Positions 37,719-45,243 of a DNA stretch of 64,000 nt are shown one piece after another. Where the stretch lies: assembly GCF_004005565.1 (NCBI RefSeq), contig NZ_SADD01000006.1, forward strand, positions 216,118 to 280,117, written 5' to 3'. Below the pieces are notes generated by a model. That model did no database searches. It was not told the origin of the DNA and worked only from the letters and a program-made list of their open reading frames with translations. How positions within the stretch are numbered: position 1 is the stretch's first letter; each line of letters starts with the position of its first letter. Made by a program: the position numbers and the translations under genes. The DNA is from Lujinxingia sediminis (GTDB taxonomy: Bacteria > Myxococcota_A > Bradymonadia > Bradymonadales > Bradymonadaceae).

Positions 37719-39257
37719 TCAGATGCGGAAGCGGAAACCCAGGTTGACGTCCACGTTGATGGAGGTGTCGGGGAAAAGAACCATCACGTAAGTGTCGGTG
37801 ACAAAGTCGAGGTGGGAGGAGAGGGGCACGTAGAAGCCGCCCCCAAAGCCGAAGTGGGCCCAGCCGGTGCGCACGGTGTCGCGGATGTAGCAGAAGGGCA
37901 CGCCGGACTGCTGGTCCTGGAAGATCTCGCGGTTATCGCAGACCCCGTCGTTAAGCGAAGCACTGTGTTTGAGACGCAGCCAGTTGCGCACGCGTCCGAT
38001 GCCCAGCCCCACCGAGGAGTAAAAGCGAGGGGCACCGGTGGAGATGTCGCGCTGGTACTTAAAGCCCAGCATACAGTCGCCGGGGAGACCCAGGCCGAAG
38101 CACTCCTCTTCGTGCTGCCAGAAGGGGGCATCGCGGTCGATGCTGCCTTCGACCAGACTGTCGAAGTCCTGGGGCGGGGAGAACTGCCACCGCCAGTACA
38201 TGCCAATGCTGTTGCGCTCGGTGAGGCGCCACCCGAGGTCGAGCTTGGCGTGGGCGAAAGCGGCGACAAAGCCCGGGGTGACCTCGCGGTCGACCTGGGC
38301 GGTGGGTGCTGTGCCGCTGGTCAAAAAGCCCACGTCGGTGCCGCCGAGCAGCGTGGCGTAGAAGCCACGGCCCGGCTTCTCGTCGTGCTCAAGGCCCGGG
38401 TCATCTTCAGCGGGAGGCGTGATGTCAGCGACGTCGCGTTCCTCGGGGGCTTCGACGACGTCACCGCTGCCGAGCACAGTGATACGGTGAGGGTTGCTCG
38501 CGCGCCCGCTTGATGCGAGCGGGTCGCCGGTGCGGTCGACCGCCTCAATGTAGTAGTCGACCTGGCTTGTACGAACGTGTCGGGCATCAAGCGAGAAGGC
38601 AAAACGGGTGTTGCTTGAGGGCATCATCTCCGAGCGGGTGAACTCATCTTCGCCGAAGCGGCGGTGGTTCAGGAAGACGCGGAAGACGGGCACGCTCTCG
38701 GAGACGTTGGCCTCAAAGAGGATGGCCTGTCCGGCGTTGGCCCGCGGGATCGGGCGGTGCTGCAGCGGGGAGGCTTCGGCCTGAGGTGTGTCGGGAGCGG
38801 GGGTGGTCTCTTCGACGGGCTCAGGTGGTTTGGCGCGCTGGCGAGCGCGCTCAAAGATCTGGCTGAGCTCCGGGGTCTCGTAGACGGGGAAGAGCACCGA
38901 GCCGGGGTCGGTCTCCAGGGCGGCGACGAAGGCCTCCTCGGTGAGCGCCTCATCGCGGGTGGCAGCAAAGCGCACGATGCCGAGCATCACGTAAGCGCGG
39001 GCGACCGCCGGGGTACGCAGGTTGTTGCGCGCGGCCAGCACGACGGCCTGCTCCAGAGCCTCCTCGGCCTCCTCAATCATGAGCATGTCGTAGTCTTCCA
39101 TCGCCTGGTCGAGAAGCGTGGAAACCTGGGAGTCGGCCGAATCCTGGGCGTAGGCGGCGGTGGAGGTGGCCAGGGTTGTGGCACCGAAGGAGGCCGCGGC
39201 CAGAAGGGCGCAGATGGCGAGCGCCGAGGGGCGCAATAAGAGCGAGCGGAGGTTCAT
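37719..39257 (-). CDS. Secreted TPR-plus-beta-barrel envelope protein
   Basis: 512 aa. Signal peptide to about 37 (AAYAQD). A helical TPR-like part (38-130: LLDQAMEDYDMLMIEEAEEALEQAV, then VARAYVMLGIVRF) and a Pro/Glu linker lead to a beta-sandwich-like segment (YYIEAVDRTGD). The last 230 residues have alternating hydrophobic strands ending in NVDVNLGFRFRI, with the C-terminal aromatic residue pattern of outer-membrane barrels. It is the third gene after DUF4398 and OmpA genes on the same strand and likely works with them at the outer membrane. No exact family is recognised. Confidence 0.8.
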   Translation of the reverse strand: MNLRSLLLRPSALAICALLAAASFGATTLATSTAAYAQDSADSQVSTLLDQAMEDYDMLMIEEAEEALEQAVVLAARNNLRTPAVARAYVMLGIVRFAATRDEALTEEAFVAALETDPGSVLFPVYETPELSQIFERARQRAKPPEPVEETTPAPDTPQAEASPLQHRPIPRANAGQAILFEANVSESVPVFRVFLNHRRFGEDEFTRSEMMPSSNTRFAFSLDARHVRTSQVDYYIEAVDRTGDPLASSGRASNPHRITVLGSGDVVEAPEERDVADITPPAEDDPGLEHDEKPGRGFYATLLGGTDVGFLTSGTAPTAQVDREVTPGFVAAFAHAKLDLGWRLTERNSIGMYWRWQFSPPQDFDSLVEGSIDRDAPFWQHEEECFGLGLPGDCMLGFKYQRDISTGAPRFYSSVGLGIGRVRNWLRLKHSASLNDGVCDNREIFQDQQSGVPFCYIRDTVRTGWAHFGFGGGFYVPLSSHLDFVTDTYVMVLFPDTSINVDVNLGFRFRI

Positions 39258-39284
39258 GAGGGCTTACCGGGTACGGCGCACGCG

Positions 39285-39314
39285 GTGCGGCCGGCGTTTT
39301 CACGCCGGCCGCAC
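39285..39314 (-). other. Intercistronic 13-bp hairpin
   Basis: GTGCGGCCGGCGT pairs perfectly with ACGCCGGCCGCAC around TTTC, between the OmpA gene and the barrel gene. No T-run. It probably adjusts stability or expression between the two cistrons. Confidence 0.6.
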
Positions 39315-39323
39315 CGGAGGTGA

Positions 39324-40475
39324 TCAGCGGCTGGTGATGTGGATCTCGACGCGGCGGTTGTTAGCGCGGCCTTCTTCGGTCGAGTTGTCATCGATGGGGC
39401 GCGCCTCGCCGAAGCCTACGGCTTCCATGCGCATCGGATCGATGCCGCGGTCAATCAGGAAGGTGCGCACGCTGGCAGCGCGTTCCTGGCTCAACTGCTG
39501 GTTATAGCTGTCGCGACCGCGGCTGTCGGTATGACCTTCAACGCGGATGGTGATGTTGGGGTAATCGCGCAGGATCTGAGCGACCTGGTTCAGAAGCGGG
39601 AAGCTCTGCGGCAGAATATCGGACTTGGCCGTAGCGAAGAAGACACGCTGGTTAAGGCGGATCTGGTCGCCGTCGACTTCGGCCAGTTTCGGCTCTTCGG
39701 GCTCGTCGACCGGGCAGCCGGCGTTTTCGATCGGACCGGGCTCAAAGGGGCATTCATCAAGGATGTTGGGGATGCCATCGTTGTCGACATCTTCAACCGG
39801 GCAGCCGGTCTCATCCTGGAAGCCGATGAATTCGACGGGCTGCGTGGGGCACTGGTCGTTGATGTTGAGGATGCCGTCACCATCGAGGTCGAGCATCGGG
39901 CAGCCGCGCTGACCGCTGAAGCCGTCGACGTCGCCGGCGATGTTGGGGCAGAGGTCTTCGGAGTCGGGGATGCCGTCGTTATCGTTGTCATCCTCGCGGC
40001 AGCCATCTTCATCTTCAAAGCCGTCAAAATCTTCGGCTTCAAAGGCGCAGCGATCGCGCTCATCGGGGATGCCGTCGCCGTCGGAGTCGAAGCTGAAGTC
40101 CACCGGAGCCTCGACCACATCGATGGTCTCGGTGAGGTCGACGTCAAGGGCCAGATCTTCGACCAGGCATTCGTCGTAATCGGAGAGCTTATCGGCTTTG
40201 CGCGCGTTGGCTTCGGCCAGCTTGAGATGGCGGTCGGCGCGGGTGAAGTCGCCGCGACTGAGCTCATAGAGGCCGAATTCAACCTGGGCCTGAGCGGTGG
40301 CGATCTCCTCGGGAGCGCAGTTGTACGCGCGCGGGTAGATCGATTCGTTGATGGCCTGGATCTCTTTGGCCTGACCACGCAGCTTGGCGCCGGTGGTGCA
40401 GCCGGAGGAGGCCAGCATCATCACACAGCCACCAAGGAGCAGGGCGAAACGCATCGTCGACTTCTGGGGGTTCAT
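39324..40475 (-). CDS. OmpA-family lipoprotein with thrombospondin type-3 repeats
   Basis: 383 aa. Lipobox ASSGC, then a helical DUF4398-like stretch (AIATAQAQVEFGLYELSRGDFTRADRHL), then five Ca-binding TSP3-type repeats (DSDGDGIPDERDRC, DNDNDGIPDSEDLC, DLDGDGILNINDQC, DVDNDGIPNILDEC). The C-terminal OmpA domain carries IRVEGHTDSRGRDSYNQQLSQERA and NNRRVEIHI, which bind peptidoglycan. It should tether the outer membrane to the wall. It lies between the DUF4398 lipoprotein and the barrel protein, a recurring trio in Myxococcota-type genomes. Confidence 0.93.
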   Translation of the reverse strand: MNPQKSTMRFALLLGGCVMMLASSGCTTGAKLRGQAKEIQAINESIYPRAYNCAPEEIATAQAQVEFGLYELSRGDFTRADRHLKLAEANARKADKLSDYDECLVEDLALDVDLTETIDVVEAPVDFSFDSDGDGIPDERDRCAFEAEDFDGFEDEDGCREDDNDNDGIPDSEDLCPNIAGDVDGFSGQRGCPMLDLDGDGILNINDQCPTQPVEFIGFQDETGCPVEDVDNDGIPNILDECPFEPGPIENAGCPVDEPEEPKLAEVDGDQIRLNQRVFFATAKSDILPQSFPLLNQVAQILRDYPNITIRVEGHTDSRGRDSYNQQLSQERAASVRTFLIDRGIDPMRMEAVGFGEARPIDDNSTEEGRANNRRVEIHITSR

Positions 40476-40578
40476 CGAGCACGACCTCGTTGGACCGGCG
40501 CGCCGCCATCATCAGCTCCCTCCTGCAAAACCAATCTCAAGGGGAGGGCGGAGAGCGAAACGGCCATAAAACAGCTAT

Positions 40579-40609
40579 CGGGTGCCGACCTCTAAGGAGG
40601 GGGCACCCG
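40579..40609 (-). other. Intercistronic hairpin between the DUF4398 and OmpA genes
   Basis: CGGGTGCC pairs with GGCACCCG around a purine/pyrimidine-rich loop. On the minus strand a short T-run (TGTTTTA) follows eight bases later, so partial termination is possible. Confidence 0.45.
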
Positions 40610-40624
40610 CACAATCACACAACG

Positions 40625-41044
40625 TTATTCAGCGAGCTCCGGGGCGGGCACGTCGGCCTCGGCTTCGGAGTTGCCCTCGAGCGGGGATTTCTCGCGACCG
40701 AGCACCGGGTGACCGGGCCAGGGAGCTTCCCGGGCGTTGATCAGCGCGGATTCGGCTGCGCGACGCGCCTGAGTGGCGTAGTCATAGGCGGCCTCAAACT
40801 GGGAGTAGCCCCACTCCTCTTTGGCTTTGTAGAGGTAGTTTGCCGCGCTGGTGTACTCGTAGGGCGAGTGCTGGTCGGCGTCGGCAACCCGGGCGCGCTC
40901 CATGGCGACCTCGGCCTCGCTGATACGCTGGGTGGCCTGAATGGGGCCGCAGCCCACCAGCAGAGCACCGAGGGCGACGAGCGCCATCGCGCGGCAAGCG
41001 ATATGAGCCAGTGGCGAGAGCGCGTTCGATCGATGTGGGATCAT
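40625..41044 (-). CDS. DUF4398 lipoprotein
   Basis: 139 aa. Signal peptide ending in LLVGC (lipobox). The mature part is a short helical hairpin domain: ISEAEVAMERARVADADQHSPYEYTSAANYLYKAKEEWGYSQFEAAYDYATQA-type, which is the DUF4398 pattern of a periplasmic lipoprotein that associates with OmpA proteins. An acidic tail follows. It is the first gene of the trio, and its ATG overlaps nothing upstream. Exact function unknown. Confidence 0.85.
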   Translation of the reverse strand: MIPHRSNALSPLAHIACRAMALVALGALLVGCGPIQATQRISEAEVAMERARVADADQHSPYEYTSAANYLYKAKEEWGYSQFEAAYDYATQARRAAESALINAREAPWPGHPVLGREKSPLEGNSEAEADVPAPELAE

Positions 41045-41439
41045 AGCTCAGTCAGTTGGTAAGGCGCGCTGCAGACAGGCCCCGAACCAGCGGGAGAGCC
41101 GGTGCGATGCGGGCGCGCGATCAGGTAAACGGACGTCCAATGCACTACCAAAGGGGGCGAATCAGTGTCAAGGCGGGGGGCGGCGGTCATCCGGGTGACC
41201 GAGGGTGGGGTGAGGTGACCGAGGGTGGGGTGAGGGGACTGTGGCTCGGTCGGGTGTTGGTGCGTAGAGACGCCGTCGATCAGACGGGAGCGTGGACTTG
41301 AGGTTGCGCTGAAGGACCGTGTCCCGTGGGATAGGGTTGGAGTAGACGGGGGGCGAGGCGCCGTGATGGTGGGTTTGCCTGGCTATGTGCTGAGACGTTA
41401 GAGTTGTTTAAATGGAAGGTTTAAATCTCAGGGTGTGAG
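41045..41439. other. Start of the accessory segment, no gene
   Basis: 395 bp with no supported coding region. It holds degenerate repeat cores (41186-41232) and, near its end, an AT-rich TTTAAA-N7-TTTAAA stretch that could be a promoter. Base composition drops below the neighbours from here to about 44.2 kb. Confidence 0.5.
41186..41232. repeat. Degenerate TGACC-family repeat copies
   Basis: Cores GTGACCGAGGGTGGGG at 41195 and 41215 are spaced 20 bp, with a further GGTCA-TCCGGG-TGACC inverted pair just upstream. The right half of the palindrome has decayed to GGGTG. Confidence 0.7.
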
Positions 41440-42309
41440 ATGCGTATGTTTCGAGTGGTGTGTTGTGTTTTGTGTGCTGTCGCTTTGGGGGCGTGTGCGA
41501 CGTCATCATCTGAGTCGTTGGCGGGGGCTGAGAGGTCTTCGTCCCCCGAGTTGGCTCTACCGTTAAACACGTCGACGGAGCGCTCGGACTTGTTGGATGC
41601 GAGTCTTGAGTATCATACGCCGGCGTTGAGGCGATGTTATGAGGCCTGGGAGGCGGCACTGGATGAGGACGAGCGTCCGCGAAACGAAGTTGTGCTCTAT
41701 TACAGGGTGAACATTACGCGGGCGGGGCGAGTGACAGAGTTGGAGTCTGTGTACGAGACGGAGAGTTACGAGGAGTTACATCGATGTGTGAGTGGGACAT
41801 TGGGAGAGGCTTGGGTGACGGCGGAAGATGCTGTGGCGTATCAGTTTTTGCCGGTGACGGTGCATTTTCGGAAGAAGCATGTACGGGGCGGCTACGAAGA
41901 AATCGACTATCTGCAGAGATCGGAGGCGTGGGCTGATGATCAGTTAGCACCGCTGAAAGTTGCGGATGGGTCCGGAGACTTTTGTAGACCCTACAACATC
42001 GGTGCCACCGTTCTTGCGGGGCGATATGGGATATTAGATTGCTATGAACAGAGGGTGTCCGAGGTGATGCCTCCTTTTCCGCATGGGGAATTGATCACGC
42101 ACTTCCGAGTGCAAGGCGACGGAACAACCTCCAATGTTGGTTTTTTCGGGCAAAAGGCGTTTGGTGAGACTATGCAGCAGTGTATTCGCGATGTGATCGC
42201 GGAATTGGAGTTCGATGAGCCGGTAGGGGGTATCTGCGTCATCACTTACGCGTTACGTTTTCGTACGACAGAAGCGACAGGTGTTATGCACGTGGAGATT
42301 GAGGATTGA
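41440..42309 (+). CDS. Lipoprotein with two AgmX/PglI-C-like domains
   Basis: 289 aa. Signal peptide with lipobox VALGAC. Two copies of the AgmX/PglI C-terminal pattern are visible: LRRCYEAWEAAL...VNITRAGRVTELESV...ELHRCV (about 62-118) and ILDCYEQRVSEV...FRVQGDGTTSNVGFF...QQCIRDVIAELEF (about 200-265). Each has the paired cysteines expected of the family. AgmX/PglI domains are linked to gliding motility and surface complexes in Myxococcota. GC content and codon use are visibly lower than in the flanking genes, suggesting horizontal origin. It lies alone beside the RAYT gene. Confidence 0.7.
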   Translation: MRMFRVVCCVLCAVALGACATSSSESLAGAERSSSPELALPLNTSTERSDLLDASLEYHTPALRRCYEAWEAALDEDERPRNEVVLYYRVNITRAGRVTELESVYETESYEELHRCVSGTLGEAWVTAEDAVAYQFLPVTVHFRKKHVRGGYEEIDYLQRSEAWADDQLAPLKVADGSGDFCRPYNIGATVLAGRYGILDCYEQRVSEVMPPFPHGELITHFRVQGDGTTSNVGFFGQKAFGETMQQCIRDVIAELEFDEPVGGICVITYALRFRTTEATGVMHVEIED

Positions 42310-42667
42310 TGTTGGGAAGGGAGGGGGCCGGAGCTTACGCTGAGGGAAGGATGGTCGGTGTGATCCCGTAGAATGGTCGGAGCCAAGGTCCACGAGGCTG
42401 ATGGTCGACGTAGAATTTGGAGCATTGAATCGTCATTGGTCAGGTCGTCGCGGGTTTTGAGCATCATTGCAATGGTTCGGTCAGGTGAGGTGACCGAGGG
42501 TCGCAGGAAGTCTAGTTATGCGGTCTGTGGCGGATCCGGTGAGGCGAAGGGGGGAGTGCGCGAACACGTGTTTGCGGCACTTTTTTGCACATCTCCGGCA
42601 ACATGTTGCGCCAGCGCTCGATAACGATCGGGAGAGGTATCACATCCCCTCCTTATCGGAGCGTCTT
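42310..42667. other. RAYT upstream region with one repeat core
   Basis: 358 bp without a supported gene. It carries the core TGACCGAGGGTCG at 42491, preceded by TCAGGTGAGG. The coding frame seen upstream of the RAYT ATG is not convincing. Confidence 0.55.
42491..42503. repeat. Single TGACC-family repeat core beside the RAYT gene
   Basis: TGACCGAGGGTCG, the same core as the 57.8 and 63.7 kb arrays, 165 bp upstream of the transposase ATG. Confidence 0.8.
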
Positions 42668-43633
42668 ATGACCCGTCTTCGTCGCCATCTTCCCGGTCAG
42701 GTTGCTGCGTTGACCCGTCGTACGCACGGTCGTTGCTTTTCTCTGCGGCCCGATGCGCCCATGAACGCCATCGCGGCCTACGAGTTCGCTCGCTCGGCGG
42801 AGCGAAGTGAGGTTGAGATGTATGCCGGGGTCGTCATGTCCAACCACGTGCACCTGGTGGTTCACGATAGGCGGGCAAGACGAAGCGACTTTATGCGCGA
42901 CGCGATGAGCGGCATTTCGAGTGCACGCAATAAAGGGCTGCGTACTGGCGACGGGTTATGGGACCGCCGCCAGTACGGCGATACAGTGTTGCTTGACCGG
43001 GAGGCGTTGGAGAATCACATCCTCTACGTGTTGCTCAACCCGGTGAAGGCCGGGCTTGTAGAGCGCGCCAAAGACTGGCCGGGGTTTAAGATCATGCCGG
43101 CCGACTGGGAGAAGACGATCAAAGTGCCGCGTCCGGAGAGCCACTACGGCGATGATCAGCCCGAGACCATTGAGTTTACGCCCCGGCGCCCGCCGGGCTA
43201 CGACGACATGACGCTCGATGAGGTCGTAGCGCATTTTGAGAGGCTGTTGAAAAAGGGCGAGAAGAAGATTCATCGTGAGATGGCACGTCAGAATCGCACG
43301 TTTCTGGGTGTTGAGGGTGTGCTTTTGATCGACCCTTCGAGCAGCCCCGATACGCCAGCCCGCCGCGGCGAGACAGCGCCCAGATATGCGGCCTGCGAGC
43401 CGACGCTACTGGAAGAGGCCCAGGTGCGGGAGAAGGCGTTTCGCGATGCTTACGCCCGGGAGCGCAAGCGCTGGGTTGAGGGGAAAAAGCGCTGCGTCTT
43501 CCCCTGTGGCACATTATGGTTGCGACGAAACGCGCCGATCGCATGTCGGGAGCATGATCCCTGTGAGGCGGGGCTGGCGGCGAACTTCCAGGTCTACCAG
43601 GCGCGAGGTGCGCCCGGGCGAGACGTTGCTTAG
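42668..43633 (+). CDS. REP-associated tyrosine (HUH) transposase, RAYT/TnpA-REP family
   Basis: 321 aa from the ATG at 42668, with CGGAG seven bases upstream. The Y1 (IS200-like) fold is clear: N-terminal RRTHGRCFSLRPDAPMN, the metal-binding HUH motif HVH (60-62, in MSNHVHLVVHD), the W-D-R-R-QYGDTVLLD segment, and the family signature YVLLNPVKAGLV with the likely catalytic Tyr120. RAYTs are single-copy host-domesticated enzymes that nick and join REP palindromes. This one has about 150 extra C-terminal residues compared with the 165-aa E. coli protein. It lies among several copies of a palindromic repeat, one 165 bp upstream. Activity on those repeats is inferred. Confidence 0.9.
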   Translation: MTRLRRHLPGQVAALTRRTHGRCFSLRPDAPMNAIAAYEFARSAERSEVEMYAGVVMSNHVHLVVHDRRARRSDFMRDAMSGISSARNKGLRTGDGLWDRRQYGDTVLLDREALENHILYVLLNPVKAGLVERAKDWPGFKIMPADWEKTIKVPRPESHYGDDQPETIEFTPRRPPGYDDMTLDEVVAHFERLLKKGEKKIHREMARQNRTFLGVEGVLLIDPSSSPDTPARRGETAPRYAACEPTLLEEAQVREKAFRDAYARERKRWVEGKKRCVFPCGTLWLRRNAPIACREHDPCEAGLAANFQVYQARGAPGRDVA

Positions 43634-44000
43634 GGAGCCTTGAGTGAAGTTACGCTCAGGTGAGGGGCCGGGCGCGTCGCGTTGTAATCGGCACCGGGGT
43701 TGAAGTATCGGGTCGTCGACAGGTCGGGGGAGTTCTACTCATTGCGCGTCGAGGATGCGTTGAGGCGCGGCTCTGTCTGGCGTTTGGCAGGAGGGCGGCA
43801 CTCCGGGGTCACAAAGAGCGTGAATAGGCGCAGAATGTGTGCGGACGCGTATGGGGGGGCGGCCGTTGGGTGTTCGGGGGGCGGTCTACAGGGTAACTAG
43901 AAGGCGAGGGAGCAGGTAACGAGGCGAACTGTGCGGTAAGTTCGCTCGTTGCGCGCGTATGGTCAGTGCGCGATCGGGCGCATAAACACAGGGCTTCGAG

Positions 44001-44055
44001 TGACTGTAGGTCGCGTGAGCGTGACTGTCGGTCGTGTGTGGGGGACTGTCGGTTG
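44001..44055. repeat. Variant repeat cores at 21-bp period
   Basis: TGACTGTAGGTCG at 44001, TGACTGTCGGTCG at 44022 and a decayed copy at 44043, steps of exactly 21 bp. The core differs from the main family by C to T at position 5 and A to G at the end. The same variant appears inside larE. Confidence 0.75.
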
Positions 44056-44084
44056 GTTGGGTTGGGGTGTGGTTGTGGAAATGC

Positions 44085-44121
44085 AAAACACCCACCGAGC
44101 CGAGGTTGGCAGGGTGGGTGC
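44085..44121 (-). terminator. Terminator of the DUF4920 gene
   Basis: On the minus strand CACCCACC pairs with GGTGGGTG around a 16-base loop and is followed by TTTTGCATTT. Confidence 0.6.
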
Positions 44122-44191
44122 GTGGTGTGAAGCGCTGCTTAAGGCCCGGAACGAACCGGCTCTTCGGCTCTTCGGCGAGTGTGAGTGGACG

Positions 44192-44818
44192 TTACGCGCT
44201 CGGTTGCGTGATCTGCAGTCCGGTCGCGGTAAACTCATAGTTCTTCTGCTCACCCTCGACGTTCTCCACCGGCTCGCCGGTGGCTTCGGCCTGATCTTCG
44301 GCGTAGTGCTGGGCCATCTCTTCGCTGATGACGGTGGCCTTTAGGGTGCCTTCGACGATGACCTCGGCGCCGTCGGAATTGCGCGAGACAAAGAAGCCGT
44401 AGTCTTTCATACGCACGCGGACCGGCTCCTCGACCTGGTCAGTCTTGAGCGTAAACCAGCAGCCTTTCTTCTTGCAGACCTGCTCGATGTTGGCGCTGAC
44501 GCGGATAGTGCCCTCGGGAGACGCTTCTAGCGCCTTGTCAAGGGGCATCGGTTCACCATCAAGGGTGAAGGGGGCACCGAAGTGGCGGGTCTCGCCGGGC
44601 TCCAGATCGTTTGCGAGTTCCTGAGCTTTTTCGCCTTCGGCCGGGCCGTCGGTGACCTCCTCGGCCGCTTCTTCAGTGGGGGCTTGCTCGTCGGTGTTTG
44701 CGACCTCGGCTTCTTCGGCGGTGGCTTCCGCCGTCGGCTCGGCGGTGGCGTCACTGGAGGAATCGCAGGCCAGGGGAGCTGCCAGAAGTAGGATCAAGAG
44801 CAGGACAGTGTGCTTCAT
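44192..44818 (-). CDS. DUF4920 lipoprotein
   Basis: 208 aa from the ATG at 44818, eight bases after GGAG. Lipobox PLAC after a hydrophobic LLLILLLAAPLAC. An acidic Thr/Glu/Ala linker (about 20-75) precedes the DUF4920 domain: HFGAPFTLDGEPMPLDKAL, VCKKKGCWFTLKTD, YGFFVSRNSDGAEVIVEGTLKATVIS. DUF4920 is a small OB-like periplasmic domain found in Bacteroidetes and Myxococcota-type bacteria; the paired Cys in CKKKGCW may bind metal. No function is known. It is divergent from the lar genes. Confidence 0.85.
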   Translation of the reverse strand: MKHTVLLLILLLAAPLACDSSSDATAEPTAEATAEEAEVANTDEQAPTEEAAEEVTDGPAEGEKAQELANDLEPGETRHFGAPFTLDGEPMPLDKALEASPEGTIRVSANIEQVCKKKGCWFTLKTDQVEEPVRVRMKDYGFFVSRNSDGAEVIVEGTLKATVISEEMAQHYAEDQAEATGEPVENVEGEQKNYEFTATGLQITQPSA

Positions 44819-45015
44819 GGGAGGGGCTCCGGTGCGTATGAAATTATGAGGTGCCATGGTGAACGCGATCGTATTATGCGGCGGCAGTGTAGCAGGATTG
44901 TTGCATGACGCCAGTGCGCGACGTACGGGAGCTGTGCGCTTGTCGCTGGGGGGAGATCGGCGGTAGAAGCGCATCGACGACATGCGGAACCTTCGAGAGC
45001 ATCTCAGGAGAGGTT

Positions 45016-45243
45016 GTGGACGAGCAGGAGAAAGCGACACTTTTAGCGATTTGCGATGAGCAGGGTGTGGATGCCATCGATGTCAGGGTACGTGGGGCTG
45101 TGCTGGTCGTAGAGCCACCGGAGCGAGGAGCGTTGCCGTCGGTGGAGGTGCTGCGCGGGTTGGCTGCGACGTTGGCCGAGCGAGGGTATCGTTATGTGAC
45201 CGTGGACCTGGCCAGCTGGACGCGTGGGGGGGATGAGCAATGA
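45016..45243 (+). CDS. Small protein resembling the LarE C-terminal domain, first gene of the lar operon
   Basis: 75 aa from a GTG at 45016 with a strong AGGAGAGG site; the frame extends to 44905 without a site. Its end (LRGLAATLAERGYRYVTVDLASWTRGG) matches the tail pattern of LarE (xxALGFRYVTLDLxGYRSGS), and the rest has the same alpha/beta order (VRGAVLVVEPPERGALPSVEVL). It overlaps the larE start by 4 bp (ATGA), so the two are co-translated. It may partner with LarE. I know of no named family for it. Confidence 0.65.
   Translation: MDEQEKATLLAICDEQGVDAIDVRVRGAVLVVEPPERGALPSVEVLRGLAATLAERGYRYVTVDLASWTRGGDEQ

Larger units (their letters stand above)
42481..43665 (+). mobile_element. Candidate RAYT unit bounded by a 10-bp direct repeat
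   Basis: TCAGGTGAGG occurs at 42481-42490 (next to a repeat core) and at 43656-43665, just after the RAYT stop. RAYT genes are normally flanked by their own REP elements. The direct repeat could mark the unit's ends or be a fragment of the repeat family's flank (CGCTCAGGTGA also occurs at 48421 and 63694). Confidence 0.3.
43634..44191. other. Downstream part of the accessory segment, no gene
   Basis: 558 bp with no supported gene. It holds three variant repeat units (44001-44055) and the minus-strand terminator of the DUF4920 gene (44085-44121). The rest shows no recognised structure. Confidence 0.5.

Noticed and set aside
41030..41075. tRNA-like phrase TAGCTCAGTCAGTTGGTAAGG
   Set aside because: It resembles a D-arm, but no anticodon or T-arm (GGTTCGAATC) follows and the start of the DUF4398 gene overlaps it. 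Taken as chance.
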